Assembly (NCBI GenBank): GCA_030062745.1
Contig: CP099839.1
Location: forward strand, 2,361,001 to 2,425,000
Reading direction: 5' to 3'
Origin: Capitulum mitella
Lineage: Eukaryota > Arthropoda > Thecostraca > Pollicipedomorpha > Pollicipedidae
DNA: 64,000 bases
Every line of letters starts with the position of its first letter. Position 1 is the stretch's first letter. Both the position numbers and the translations under genes were made by a program. The notes under the pieces were generated by a model. The model had not been told where the DNA came from and did not search any database. It was given only the letters and a program-made list of their open reading frames with translations. Below are positions 37,000 through 48,478 of this stretch, piece by piece.

Positions 37000-37860
37000 G
37001 TAGAAATGCAAACTAAAGAATTTCTTAACCATGACGCTTATGGTGTTTTATTGACATCGGGTGGAGCTCTTGGGAAAATGACTGAGGGTGCCCAAATCTA
37101 TGCCACCATCGCCTGGGAAGGAAGTTACATCAGAATGAAATTCGGTGTTCGAAAAGTACGTAAATTTTGGACTCCGCATCAACCTAGCAGGTTTCACACT
37201 GCCCCATCCACTCAAAAAAAAAACGCGCCAGCCAAGAAAAAGGCTTACTACCTCGCTGCAACGAGAACCCGGTAAGTATCGTGACAATGCCCTAGAGAGG
37301 ATAAGTGGAAAGACAGTTCGTCACCAATGCGAGCCAAAGGTCATGACGTCATTGCTACCAAATAACGGCATAACGCACTTTGTGCACCTCCGGAGAAGTC
37401 CAGAATATTCCGTATCTTGAACCCACTTTCAGTCGTACGCAGCTGTTGCGAAGAAAGGAACGAAGACCTAGATCACTGCAGATTAAGTTTGCAAGCTGTT
37501 AAACTGCTTCAGCGACGCACCAAATTTCTCGGAAGAGGAAAACTGCTAGTTTTCTGAAGAGGTCCAGTGTTTCGGCTCGACTGTTATCAGGTAAAGCAGT
37601 TTGTTTTGCCACGCGCCAGTTTCGCCAACGTTGTAGTCGCCTGGAACAATGGATTTTAAGTCTACTTTGAGATGGGGAAATCAGGAGTCTAAACCAAAGG
37701 CGGCTGTCCAGAAATGCAGCCTCATGAGTGGAGATGGATTCAAGAGTCTGCCTTGTGAAAAAAATTGCATGGGGTCTGTAACCATGGTAGTCAGTATTGT
37801 CATGAGCAAGCGTAGATTCAGGGGCTGCCAATGATGAATGCGGTGCTACGGAACTATTAT
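37000..37860. promoter_or_regulatory. CpG-retaining island between two depleted blocks, candidate promoter region
   Basis: About 0.85 kb where CpG returns to ordinary frequency between two depleted blocks. DJ-1 is transcribed leftwards from it and the CLK-type kinase lies to its right. A strong plus-strand donor, ACCCG|GTAAGTATCG, sits at 37272 and could end a 5' non-coding exon spliced to an acceptor such as AATTGCAG at 42127. That a bidirectional promoter lies here is inference; no TATA or initiator was identified. Confidence 0.35.
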
Positions 37861-40800
37861 GTTATCAGGACATTTTTGCACATTGCTGCATGCTAAGTGG
37901 ATGGTGTAAAGGTCCATATCACATGGTCATTAAGGCCAGTGGCAGTTTTCAAAAGTGATTATTCAGGACTGTACAACATTGAACTATATGTTTTGATGCT
38001 GTTGTTAATCTTCTGTCAAATGGTCTGATTTTTGACAGTTTGTTATATGCAACAGCTAAGAAGAGAAGTCTGAATGGCACTCTGATGTCCTGTCTAGCAT
38101 GGGGTAAACTGAAGTCAGGGATAATCTTTCTGCTGGATGATAAAATATACAAAAAGTGGTAAACATAACAAATATGGTTTTTGTCACTGTCAAACAACTG
38201 CCACAACCTCAGTTATGCAGGAGAGGACTACAGCTGGCTCTTTGGTAACTGTGACAACACCTCTCCTTGGAAACAAAATATGATCAGCCAAGGCTACGCA
38301 TTTGTACAGGGGAATAAAGCATAAGTTTTATGGTTTTGATATGCAAATATGAAAGGATTTGTAGCATGTAAATTCCAGTGTATGCTGTAAATGTCATAGC
38401 AAAGTAATGGTAGAACTTGCCTCATGATAGATATGACTAAGACAAATATTAAAAAAATGGATATTGAATTTCAGCAAAATTATGTCATATGTAACTATAG
38501 TGTGATATAGCTAGCAGCATTCCACACAAAGATTCAAGATATTTTTTTGAAGTATCCTTATACATTGCATCCACATATTCCATATTCAGTGATCATGGGC
38601 AGATCCAGATGATTTGCTGTGTTATGGGTAAGGGGGATTTTCATCTGTGGAAGCTAAACTATTTCCAAATTTTGATTTGTCACTGGATTTTGGCCACCCT
38701 TTTGCCATTCTTGCAAATTAACAGGTAGTTTTTTAAAATGTGTTTCAAAGCAGAATATTTACACCTCCATGTGTAAAAGACATGACCTATTTTTCTAACA
38801 AAGTGAAAGGGGTCATGGCCCCAAAGACACACAGGATCTGCTAGTGGTCATGATGTTTTCTATACTACAAAGCCTGACAGTGAGCTTGATTGAATGCTAT
38901 TGGCCTGGAGGAATATCCCTCTGGGGATGTCCATTTGTGCACTGAGATGCATTGTGTTTTGTATTAGAACAAAGAAGGCCATTGATTGCAAGCACTGATA
39001 GGATGCAAAGACACACTGCAAGAGATTGTGCATCATCTTTTTCTGGAACTGAGAGCATTCATTGTTCTTGAAGTTGTACAAAGCTGTACAGATATTCATT
39101 GTTCTTGAAGCTGAACAAAATGTATGTAATCTTGCCATTTATGTCTCTGTTTTAACTGAACACAGAAATTTGAGGTGCATTTTGTTGAACAGTAGCAAGT
39201 AGCAGTGGAATATCAAACATGCAGTGGCACCTGGGCATCACCATAGTTGAATTTCACTTCCACAACCTAGGGTTGTTGAGCAATAAAAGAGCAGAATTAG
39301 AAAAGAACAGGAGTAATGTGTTTCCTTTGTTATATACATGGCTAAAATGAGAACAAGGTTTTCAGAGTGTACATCCATATATATATTTTTACAATAATAA
39401 ATTGAACCGAGGCTTGAAAAACATTACATTGATGTCCAAGAATGGATGACTTAGTGATAATCTTGATCTACAATAAACCATGGAAATCATTCACAGGCAG
39501 TATTATGATTGGAAGGTGGATGAAGGTTCAGGGCAGTACTATTTGTTTATATAAAATAGGAGAATGATTGAACCAAGTTAAAAAATGAGAACAAATGCTG
39601 TTTCATGTGCACTTAAATCTTTGCATGTGGTGGAAATTTCTGCACTTCAGGCAATGAAAAGTGTATTGGACAGCTTGAATACATCAACAGAATTTAGCCA
39701 GTTTTTGGAGGCTTATAGTATAACTGGACTTTGGATGCTTGTAAGTCCTGAGCCATTGATACATGTTGTCAGTCATTGTGGTACAGTCTTTTGCCTGGCA
39801 GGTTATCTATGTTCACCAACTGTTACCAAAGTATGATGGAGAGAGAGTGAAGACACTTCCTTTGCTTGGTAATTGATATACCACTGAACTCACAGCAGTG
39901 TATGTCAAGAGTTCAATCCAGGGTTTGAAAATGTGTTATTTGTTTGTGTCAGAGAACACCAGAAAATATATGCTCCAAAAACATTTTATACTCCAGAAGT
40001 TTGAAATTGCATCTCCATCAGAAGGCTACATTATCACCATGTTGATAGATTTTTTACTCTGCAAGCAAATGGCTCTCTCCATTTAACAAGAAGCAGGTAT
40101 GATGTCATAACTGACTTATATGAAGATTGCCACCTTAAACTAGTATTACTCTTTGTAAATTGTTGTACACTTCAAAACAAAAGTTATATTTTATTTTCTA
40201 TTGACAAAGATTTCAATATTAATGAAATAAAGCAGAATTTAATAAGTAAAAAAAAAAACAAACACCAAGAACAAAAACCAAATTTCCAAGCATGATTCAG
40301 ACTGATAAAACTGATTATTCACTGTTTGCTTTTGGATTGCAGTGGTCAAAAACACAGTGCATTAGCTGATTGAAGGTGAATTTATGTCATTGTGTGGTAA
40401 ATTGGCTCATTGAAGGACATTTTTTCCTTGTTGGGAAAATGTCATGTCCTGTTCCTGAAAGAAAGTATGTGCTTCCAAATACTGCATGGTAAAATTGGTA
40501 TTTCAATCTAGCAATTTTAATTTTAGTCTGAATAGACTACTTGTTAAACCCTTTTCAAATGATTTGACAGTTAAACCCTATTCCTGGCAGGAGCCCAATT
40601 GCCCACCCCCCAGTTTTTGCTGGACAATTTGATATTTTTTTGACACAGCATTGTAAAACTTGCTCACTTTTCCTACCTATTTTTTCTGCATATTCAAAGT
40701 TTTTAATTTTCAAAATATTCAGAATTCAAAAATAGTATTCAAAAAGTTCAAAATACTCAAAATTTTTGTTCAGTGGCAGAGCCAGGCAATGTTTTTGGGA

Positions 40801-41700
40801 GTCACCTCAAGCCATTTTTGGCCCTCTTGAGGGTAAAAAATAGCATGCCAAAAATAGCATTTTTAAGATAGATCTTAAAACCTTATGTGGTGGCATATGT
40901 AAATAGTTGAGCAAGCATAGAAATGTAATATTGTCAATCTGAGGACATTCCACAACATCAGGTCAAGGTTCCAGTTAAAAATTTGACGTCATAGTAGTAA
41001 TTTTAACACTATTTCTCCAAATGCCAGCCCTGGAATATATATGATGTAGAAGGGTGTTCTCTACTTGTGTACCAAGTTTCAGCTTTGTATCAGATTGGAT
41101 CATGGAGTTATAACCAAAAATGTTAGTGTGTGTACCATATATCACAACAGTTTCTAAAATGGAATTTTAGAAACAGAGTGGATTCACATGATTGGGAACA
41201 TTTTCAAATGACATGAAATGCACCCAAGATCATTCAGAGTGATGCTAAGGTCATTGGAGGTCATTTAAGGTCAGGTCATAAGTTGACTTGATGAACACAT
41301 GACCGTGACATTTCCCCTTTTTTCATGTCCCTGGTACTGCCTTTGCTAACATTATACAAACATTGCAGTATGATTTGCATTTCTGAAGCAAAGCATGACT
41401 AGTAAAAGCAAAAAATGCTTGGAACTATTTTGTTAATTGAGTTTCTGAAAAAGCAGTTTGAAACCCTGTGAATGGCTAAGAATTTTTTAAAAAAAAATTG
41501 AAATGTGTAGACCAGTGGTAAAAAGTGTCATCCATAATCTCTTGATTCATGGCAATTTCATCAAAATCGATCAGTAAACAAGAAAGTTATAACAAGTCCA
41601 AAAATATCCCCCATTTTGCCTTTCGTCCCCTTTAAAAATTTTGAAAACCTCTTTATAAAAATGTAGTTTACACCATGGTAAATCAATTATCGTTTGTTGT
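37860..41700. other. CpG-depleted block 2, no coding exon seen
   Basis: A 3.8 kb AT-rich stretch with only a handful of CpG. No coding exon recognised on either strand. The simplest reading is a methylated 5' intron of the kinase gene that follows. It contains a decayed piggyBac-like element (40.6-41.8 kb), a core-repeat fragment near 38672-38710, and an inverted-repeat-like pair GGGCAGATCCAG (38593) / GGATCTGCTAGTGG (about 38832). Confidence 0.6.
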
Positions 41701-41802
41701 GACACATTCGGATGTGTAATTCCCGAGATTTCGGGGGGGGGGGGCGAATCCCCCACTGCTGGGAACCAGCCATACTGTGTAGCCGTACGGGAAAAGAGTT
41801 AA
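40571..41802 (-). mobile_element. piggyBac-like non-autonomous element, copy 2
   Basis: TTAA at 40571-40574 and 41799-41802 flank a 1.2 kb stretch starting ACCCTATTCCTGGCAGG and ending CGGGAAAAGAG. Its reverse complement aligns along its length with the copy at 2890-4141 (for example AGAGATTATGGAT, GCTGAAACTTGGTACACAAG, CATATATATTCC). It lies in a CpG-depleted block and has TG or CA where the other copy has CG. No transposase frame. Confidence 0.75.
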
Positions 41803-42298
41803 GGAATGAACAGTCATGGAGACGCAAATGGTCCGTGACAAGGTGATTTGGCATTGCAGTTTGCATTCTTACAAGGGAAGCTAGCTATTAATTGGGCTTT
41901 AGCTAATGAGAAGAGAAGAAAGGACATAAAAAGTAGGAGGAAAGAAAATGTTTTAATTAAACGTTGAATTCAGGGACATGAATCAGACGAGGATGGGAGC
42001 AAATAGTTTTATTTCATTTGCTCCTTGCACATTCGAGGCATGAGCTTTTTTTTTTTATAAAAGAGGTAACAGCCCGTTGTTTTTTCACGTTTGCGTGCCA
42101 TCTCGTTTCAACGCTCTTTAATTGCAGGGCTTCCGATCGTCGCATCCAGCGCATCCTGTTGAAAACGTTGTGACCTTGTGAACACGGTGCTGCTTTGAGT
42201 TGATATCGGGTGGCGCGGTGCAGTGTGCTAGCTTGATGCCCTGTGTGGATTGGCGGGGGGACGGCGAGGTTCTCTTCGCTCAGGCTTTCCCCTCAGCC

Positions 42299-43682
42299 AT
42301 GCCCCGCTACCGGCGCCGCTCCTCCCGCTCGCCGAGCGCCCGCCGCTCGCGCTCTCGCTCCCGCTCCCGCGTCAAGTACCTGGTGACAGACCGCTACGAC
42401 TGGCGGGAGGCCAGCTCGGGCTGCCGCCACCGCCGGCGGCGGCGCCGCTCGTCGTCCGCGCTGCGCCCGCGGCGGCGCCGCTCCTCGTCGCGGGAGCACC
42501 GCCGGCGCCGCTCCTCGTCGCGGGAGCACCGCAGGCGCCGCTCGTCCAGCCGGCCGCGGCACCGCGACCGCCGCCGCCGCCGCGAGAGCCGCAGCTCGCG
42601 CGAGCAGCCGCTGCACCCGCTCGGCCAGCGCCCAGGACGACGAGAACGGACACCTCATCTACCGCAACGGCGACGTGCTGCGCGACCGCTACCGCATCGT
42701 CGGCTTTCTGGGGGAGGGCACCTTCGGCAAGGTGGTGCACGCCAAGGACCTGGCGAAGGGCGGCCGGTCCTGCGCGCTGAAGATCATCAAGAACGTGGAG
42801 AAGTACCGCGAGGCGGCGCAGCTCGAGATCAACGTGCTCCAGAAACTGGCCGAGAAGGACCCGTACGGCAAGCAGATGTGCGTGCACCTGTGGGACTGCT
42901 TCAACTACCACGGCCACACCTGCCTGTCGTTCGAGATCCTCGGCAAGAGCGTCTTCGACTTCCTCAAGGACAACAACTACCAGCCGTACCCGATGGAGCA
43001 CGTGCAGCACATGGGCTACCAGCTGTGTCACGCCGTCAAGTTCCTGCACGATAACAAGCTGACGCACACGGACCTGAAGCCGGAGAACATCCTGTTCGTG
43101 AACTCGGAATACGACCTGCTGCCGGACGGCCGCCGAAAACGGGACACGCGCGTCGTCCGTTCGCCCGACATCCGGCTCATCGACTTCGGCAGTGCCACGT
43201 TTGACCACGAGCACCACAGCACGGTGGTGTCGACCCGCCACTACCGGGCGCCTGAGGTGATCCTGGAGCTGGGCTGGGCGCAACCGTGCGACGTCTGGAG
43301 CATCGGCTGCATCCTGTTCGAGCTGCACCTGGGCTACACGCTCTTCCAGACGCACGACAACCGCGAGCACCTGGCCATGATGGAGCGCATCCTGGGCCCG
43401 ATGCCGGCGCGCATGGTGCAGAAGACCAAGACCAAATACTACCGCGGCGGCCGGCTGGACTGGAGCGACCGCTCGTCGGCCGGCCGCTACGTGCGAGACA
43501 ACTGCCGGCCGCTGCGCCGCTACCTGCAGCGGCCCGACCAGCCCGAGCACGTCCACCTCTTCGAGCTGATGGAGCGGATGCTGGCGCACGAGCCGGCCGA
43601 GCGGCTGACGCTCGGCCAGGCGCTGCGGCACCCGTTCTTCGACAGGGTACGTAAGGCGGCGTCGGGCAGCGTGTCGCGGTGA
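42299..43682 (+). CDS. CLK / LAMMER-type dual-specificity kinase, apparent frame break
   Basis: The RS-rich N-terminus starts [19 protein letters not shown] (an in-frame ATG also exists at 42236) and runs to about 42600 in one frame. The kinase follows in another frame from [13 protein letters not shown] (about 42640) to TGA at 43680-43682. Kinase signatures: [18 protein letters not shown] (VAIK Lys), HTDLKPEN catalytic loop, LIDFGSAT (DFG), [10 protein letters not shown], and the family-defining [14 protein letters not shown]/Doa kinases phosphorylate SR splicing factors in the nucleus. One extra (or two missing) base(s) is needed around 42590-42625 to join the frames; the region is CG-repetitive and follows a perfect 30-bp duplication, so a sequence error is likely, but a real mutation is possible. 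The kinase domain is intronless, unlike vertebrate CLKs. A possible 5' acceptor (AATTGCAG) ends at 42127. Confidence 0.9.
42481..42540 (+). repeat. 30-bp tandem duplication inside the RS region
   Basis: Two almost perfect 30-bp units encode [10 protein letters not shown] twice, and a third related unit follows. The RS domain seems to have grown by unit duplication. Confidence 0.85.
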
Positions 43683-44553
43683 CCGGCGCCCTGAGGCCGG
43701 CCGTCACCGATGGCCGGGCCGGGCGCGCAGTCGGCCCGGCGGGTGTCGTTGTTTGCCGTGCCGTCCGGAGTGCGCGCGCTGGAGCGGGAGCAGGCGGCCG
43801 CGCCGGGCGGATGATGTGGTGTGCGAGCGCGTGTCGGCCGTTGAGAGAGCCAAGCGTGGTGGGCACGCAATGGCCGGAATAGGCTCGTGGGGCCCCCGCC
43901 GCGGGCCGGCCCTGGCTGGTTGTGACCGTGAAAGGATGCTGTTGGTGGCAGTGGTCTGGTCGCCTGTTCTCAAGGCGCCACGTGTTCTTTCATGTTGGAA
44001 CTGCACCTTTTTCATGTGTCTGCTGCTGGTGCCGCTTTTGGTCCTCTGTCAGCATAATGCGGCTTGTTTTAACGGACGATGTTTGTCGATGGCGTTGCCG
44101 GTCGTCAGTTAGGGATTCGCGAGGTGCGCGATTCGGATGTCGCGTTCAGGCGTGACTTTGTTCGGTATTTGGAAGGCATCACTGATGCAGCTAGGTCATC
44201 TTAGTGTCATTCGGCCGTTGTTGGCCGCTAGGGATTTAACTCTTCACCGTGCTCGTGAAGGATAGATGAGATAATACATTGCGCTGGGACTGAGAATATT
44301 GGTAAGTGTCGAAAATTTCGAGCTGCCTTTTCGGACCGAAATTCCCGTGTTGCCGGCATCGGTTAAAAGAAATACCGTGGCTGAAAAAAACTTGCAGTTG
44401 ACTAAATTGATTGTTGTGTAAGGCTACTCTAATGTAGTGCAATTTTGCTTATGTTTATTTTGCATCAGAGATCGCTTGTTATTTAGATGTCATGATCGGT
44501 CCCTTTTGAGGCGACAGTTTTTCGCCGTCCGCGCACTCCGGGCCCGAAATTTC
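43683..44553. other. 3' flank of the kinase, intergenic
   Basis: GC-rich for about 250 bases, then ordinary sequence. No AATAAA was found close to the kinase stop and no other gene is seen. Confidence 0.5.
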
Positions 44554-44829
44554 GGCTCTGGACCGGCTCTGGTCCGGCTCTGGACCGGCTCTGGTCCGGC
44601 TCTGGTCCGGCTCTGGACCGGCTCTGGACCGGCTCTGGTCCGGCTCTGGACCGGCTCTGGACCGGCTCTGGTCCGGCTCTGGACCGGCTCTGGTCCGGCT
44701 CTGGACCGGCTCTGGTCCGGCTCTGGACCGGCTCTGGACCGGCTCTGGTCCGGCTCTGGACCGGCTCTGGACCGGCTCTGGTCCGGCTCTGGACCGGCTG
44801 TGGTCCGGCTGTGGTCCGGCTCTGGTCCG
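44554..44829. repeat. 11-bp minisatellite with alternating GGACC/GGTCC, about 25 copies
   Basis: Units of GGCTCTGGACC or GGCTCTGGTCC follow without gaps. The only common variation is the central A/T of the palindrome GGWCC; the last few units also read GGCTGTGG. All six frames stay open across it, which yields repetitive predicted proteins that are not genes. It ends about 270 bases before a candidate 5' UTR donor at 45101. Confidence 0.95.
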
Positions 44830-45100
44830 GCGGCGTCGGCGAGTCCGGGACGTATCACGGCGGGAAGGTGTTGCTGCAGCGCTCACCGGCTCGGGCAGAC
44901 CAGGTAGAGCGGACGCGGCGGAGGCAGAGCGCACCAGGCGGCGGCGCGGCGCACCAACCGGCGGCGGCGAGCAGAGGGCGTCGCCGAGCAGAGCGGAGAG
45001 AGAGGGGGCGAGAGGCGGTCGACGGGCCGACTCGACCCCTTGTGGCTGTGCCGACGGGCAGGGCGCCTCGCCCTCGGCGGCCACCGTCCCTGCGCCGGAG
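44830..45100 (+). promoter_or_regulatory. Candidate promoter-proximal / 5' UTR exon of the downstream gene
   Basis: CpG-rich sequence ending in a good donor, CGGAG|GTAACC at 45101. The matching acceptor CTCGTCACCAG ends at 45248, 34 bases before the ATG at 45283. This would make a non-coding first exon and a 148-base intron. The transcription start is unknown. Confidence 0.35.
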
Positions 45101-45282
45101 GTAACCCACTGCTCTTAGAGCCTTCAGCCGTCCTCCTGTCGTGGTTGGCACCGTGTCCGTGTCGTTTGCGCGCTTTGTAGCCTCTCTGGAGCGGTGTGGT
45201 ATTGATTTTGGCGCGCGCTCGACTCTGACGCATCGTTCTCGTCACCAGGTAGCGTTTCGGTGTACTGGCTCACTGGAGCCCC

Positions 45283-45377
45283 ATGTCTGGCCTGGGTGGC
45301 TTCACCTTCGGAGCGCGGCTGGACCGAAGTCCGCCGAACGTGTCCCTGCCGTCGAACCCCCAGATGCCGAACTTCGG
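45283..45377 (+). CDS. HCFC1R1-like gene, coding exon 1
   Basis: ATG in GCCCCATGTC context; 31 codons plus two bases; donor CGG|GTGAGT. Confidence 0.75.
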
Positions 45378-48261
45378 GTGAGTCGACGTCCGCGTCCCTT
45401 CAGCGATCTATCGTCACGTTCTTTCGACGCTGGGTGTCGCTGCCGCCTGTTCTCGACGCTGTGATGCCGTCACGTGTGCACAGGCCCGTTTCCCTGCTGA
45501 CTTTATTCGGCACACGTGGTGATGTTCTGCACAGGCTGAAGAGGCTGACCGTAACCGCTAGGTAGCCCATGTGTAAGAGCCCGCCGCGGCTCGATTTCAC
45601 GCCACACCGCCGGGCGAAGAGCGGCCTCTGCCAGACGGCGCCAGCCACCAGCCGGGACGGCGTCGGCGGCCGGAGCGGCAGCAGGCGCGCACGCGGCGGC
45701 GGCGCCGGAGAGGGCTTGCGGACGCTGCCGGACGCTGAGACCCGCCTGCGGCTGTGTCGTCCCGTCCCGCCCCGCCGGCCGCAGCAGACCCGGCCTCGGC
45801 CCACGTCTGATGAGTACCCCGCTCGACGGAGGCAGAGGCAGAGCGCGCGCGTGTGCTGTGTGTGGGGCGCGCCGCCGCGGCGTGCGCGAGGCCCCGTCAC
45901 CACCTGGCTCCGTGTCGGTCTGTGCGGGAGGGCTCCTCCCGCGGTGGTGCTGCCGCTGGCGGCGGCTGGGCACTGACGCCGCCTGCCGGTCGGTTTCAGC
46001 GCGCTCCGGTCGGCGGCTGATGGCGGCGGCACGTTCGGATCCCCGTACCTGCTGCGCAGCCACCGCGCCATACCGAGGAAGAGAAGCGGCTCGCCGGAGA
46101 GGTGAGGGTAACCCCTGCTCGTCGCGGCCTCCTTGTCGGCCCCTGTTTTCTAGGGAAGTGCTGAAACAAAAAGCGTCTCGTAGAAAGGGAGAATAGTCGA
46201 TAGAAGGCGTTTGTACGCTGTGCTCCATTAACGTCCGCCCGAAGTTGTGCACGGGATTGTGTTTTTATTGGTGTTCGGAGGCATACGCGGTCTACCGTGG
46301 AGTCGTTCCTGGGTCCTGCCGATCCGCTGTTTAGTTATCCTTGTGTCTGGGCGTGTCCGGGGAGAACGGTGCGGCCTCGGACTGACGTTTTCGTCTCCTG
46401 GGCCAGCGGTCCGGCCCCGAAGCGGCGTCCGCCCGAGGAGCGCATGATCGGTGACCTGGAGAAGCTCTCCCTGAGCGGCCGGCGGGCCAGCGAACGGAAG
46501 GTGAGTGACAGGCCGTCCCCCCCCCCGGATTTTATCGGCCGTGGCTGCCGCCGAACCTGTGGCGCCTCATGAATTCAGGGCTGGGAGGATTTTTCCGTGT
46601 GTTTGTGTGTTGAGGGACGTCATGAAATTGTGCTTCAAAAATTTGCTCTTCTACGTTTATCAAAAAGCTACGTTAAGGGCGTTTTGGCAAGCCTCGAAGC
46701 AAATACCTGTTTCCATCCAGCAAGGAGCAGTTGTGACCCTTTCACTGGCGCAGACGAAGGACGCTGACTTAGAGCCGTGATTGTTCGTTAATGTGCTTCG
46801 CGCATTGTTATGCTGTAAAAGGGAATTTATGCTACGACACCAAGAACAAAAAGTCCTACCCTGCTTGAGATCTAATCCAGCAGTTTGAGTGAAACTGGGT
46901 GTTTTATTGGACAGCGGAGAGGCAGAATAAAGGCTCGATTGGGACGGTACGGTGTGTTGACGTGGTCCTCTGTCCGTGCAGTGTGCCGGTCCGACGGCGG
47001 GCAGCAGGGCGCCGCGAACCTCCCTGGAGCGGTGGCAGGAGCTGGAGAGCCGCCTGTCGGCCGAACAGGAGGAGGAACAGGAGGAGGGGCCGACCGAACC
47101 CCGGCTGGTCATGTCGGACGAGCTGCAGAAGCTGGTGACGTCGCCGGCGCCGGCTGTGGTGCCAGAACTGAAAAGGTACGGTCTTGCTTCGCTGTCGACT
47201 CCGTGCTGCCATTGCATGCAGTCTTTTCTCGCGGAGCCGTGCGGCTTTTTGCACAGCGTCGGTGCAGTTCGCGTTAATTCAGTGTCACTTAACTTCTGTA
47301 TTTGCCGACGTTGATCTCTCAAGAGCAGCATCGTCACATTCCTATTGAGTTTTAATAGATTGTAGGTTGCATTTCTCATGTCCTTGCCTTGAATGACGCA
47401 TCCAGTGTGTTAACCTGCAACCCCCGTTTGTCTCGCGATGTATCCGTGCTGTGGTACAGACGTATGCCCCCCCCCCCCTCCCCTGGTCCGTCCTCCGCAG
47501 GGGCCAGCCCCCACAGATGTGTGTCAGCCCTAGCGCTCTGTATGCACTGGTGGCTCCTCACGCGCCCGCCCTCGTGCCCGCAGTCCTGACAACTCGAAGG
47601 CGCTGGTGTTGTGGCACCCGCCGGTGGTGCCGCCGCTGCCCGAGTCGCCGGAGCCCTCGGAGCCGTCCGAGCCGGCCGACGAGGCCGTCGAGCCCCTGGA
47701 CGTGGACCTGGAGGTGGAGGAGGCCGGACCGCTGCCGCCCTCGCCGGCGTACGACTTCTCGCCGTTCTTCCCGCCGCCGCCGGCGGCCGCCTGGCCCGGC
47801 CCGGGTCCGTCCGACCCGCCGCGCTTCCAGTTCGGCTGGGACGGGGACCCGACCGCCGCCGCCGCCGCCAATCAGGTCCACGGACCGTTCGCCGGGTACG
47901 TGGTCCCCTCTTAAGATAGAGGACGGCCGATCTGTGGTCGTCCGTAGTGTTTCGGCCATTTTTGCATGTGCGGTGTATGAGATTCCGAGTCTGCGGATCA
48001 CTGAGCAGGTTTTAAAACTTCGTGCAGATGCTGCAGGGGAACAGCTCTGCCTACGTTCGTGAACGTATGTTCCCGTAACAATGTTTGCCTTCAAAACTGA
48101 CTGAGTGGCGAATACCTGATTACATGGGAGAGTTGGGGCGCGTTTGAATTTGTGATCGGCCATGTCGTTCCGTTGAGGATGTGCTGCTGACCGCCCTGTG
48201 GTGCCGCAGGTTCGGGCAGCAGGCCGCACCGCCGCCGTCGGACGACTCGATGGAGCTGTGA
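45283..48261 (+). CDS. Pro/Glu-rich protein, possibly HCFC1R1 (HPIP)-like
   Basis: Six coding exons join in phase into 282 residues: 45283-45377, 46000-46101, 46407-46500, 46982-47175, 47584-47895 and 48210-48261. Visible text: FG-containing N-terminus (MSGLGGFTFGARLDRSPP), basic patch HRAIPRKRSG and GPAPKRRPPEE (possible nuclear signal), a short helix ERMIGDLEKLSLSG, a coiled acidic helix (SLERWQELESRLSAEQEEE), DELQKLV, ALVLWHPPVVPPLPE, Pro-rich low complexity, and the end DDSMEL. Order and spacing of a KRR..EE..M..LSL block, an L-L-W-P block and a terminal MEL resemble HCF-1 beta-propeller-interacting protein HCFC1R1, which controls nuclear export of HCF-1. No clear (D/E)HxY HCF-binding tetrapeptide was seen, so the family name is tentative while the gene structure is firm. 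Confidence 0.8.
46000..46101 (+). CDS. HCFC1R1-like gene, coding exon 2
   Basis: Acceptor GTCGGTTTCAG, donor GAGAG|GTGAGG. Encodes ALRSAADGGGTFGSPYLL and SHRAIPRKRSGSPE. Confidence 0.75.
46407..46500 (+). CDS. HCFC1R1-like gene, coding exon 3
   Basis: Acceptor TCCTGGGCCAG, donor AAG|GTGAGT. Encodes GPAPKRRPPEERMIGDLEKL and SLSGRRASERK. Confidence 0.8.
46982..47175 (+). CDS. HCFC1R1-like gene, coding exon 4
   Basis: Acceptor TGTCCGTGCAG, donor AAAAG|GTACGG. Encodes an acidic helical segment with SLERWQELESRLSAEQ and MSDELQKLVTSP. Confidence 0.8.
47584..47895 (+). CDS. HCFC1R1-like gene, coding exon 5
   Basis: Acceptor CGTGCCCGCAG, donor GCCGG|GTACGT. Encodes NSKALVLWHPPVVPPLPE, an ESPEPSEPSEP repeat, AYDFSPFFPPPP and FQFGWDGDP. 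Confidence 0.8.
48210..48261 (+). CDS. HCFC1R1-like gene, terminal coding exon 6
   Basis: Acceptor TGGTGCCGCAG; encodes FGQQAAPPPSDDSMEL and TGA. Confidence 0.8.
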
Positions 48262-48478
48262 CCCCGGCTGCGGGCGGCGCCGGCGGCCGGCCGTCACGTG
48301 CCGACGTTGATCGCTGCGCTGCGGCGAGATCTCAGGCGGCTGGCGGGCCGCCACCCAGGTCGTCTCAGGACGTCGGCCATTGTAGGGGCTGGGAATGAAG
48401 CTGCGCTTCCAGCACCTTCTTGTGCTGCTCAGCGACATGTGCATTATTTTACTGGTGTGTGTTAATGCGTTTTGCATA

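Noticed and set aside
42372-43631. 419-residue minus-strand open frame
   Set aside because: Antisense to the CLK-type kinase exon, which has unmistakable kinase motifs.
44437-45084. Repetitive proteins predicted across the 11-bp array
   Set aside because: Every frame of the array is open by composition; both strands give similar repeats.
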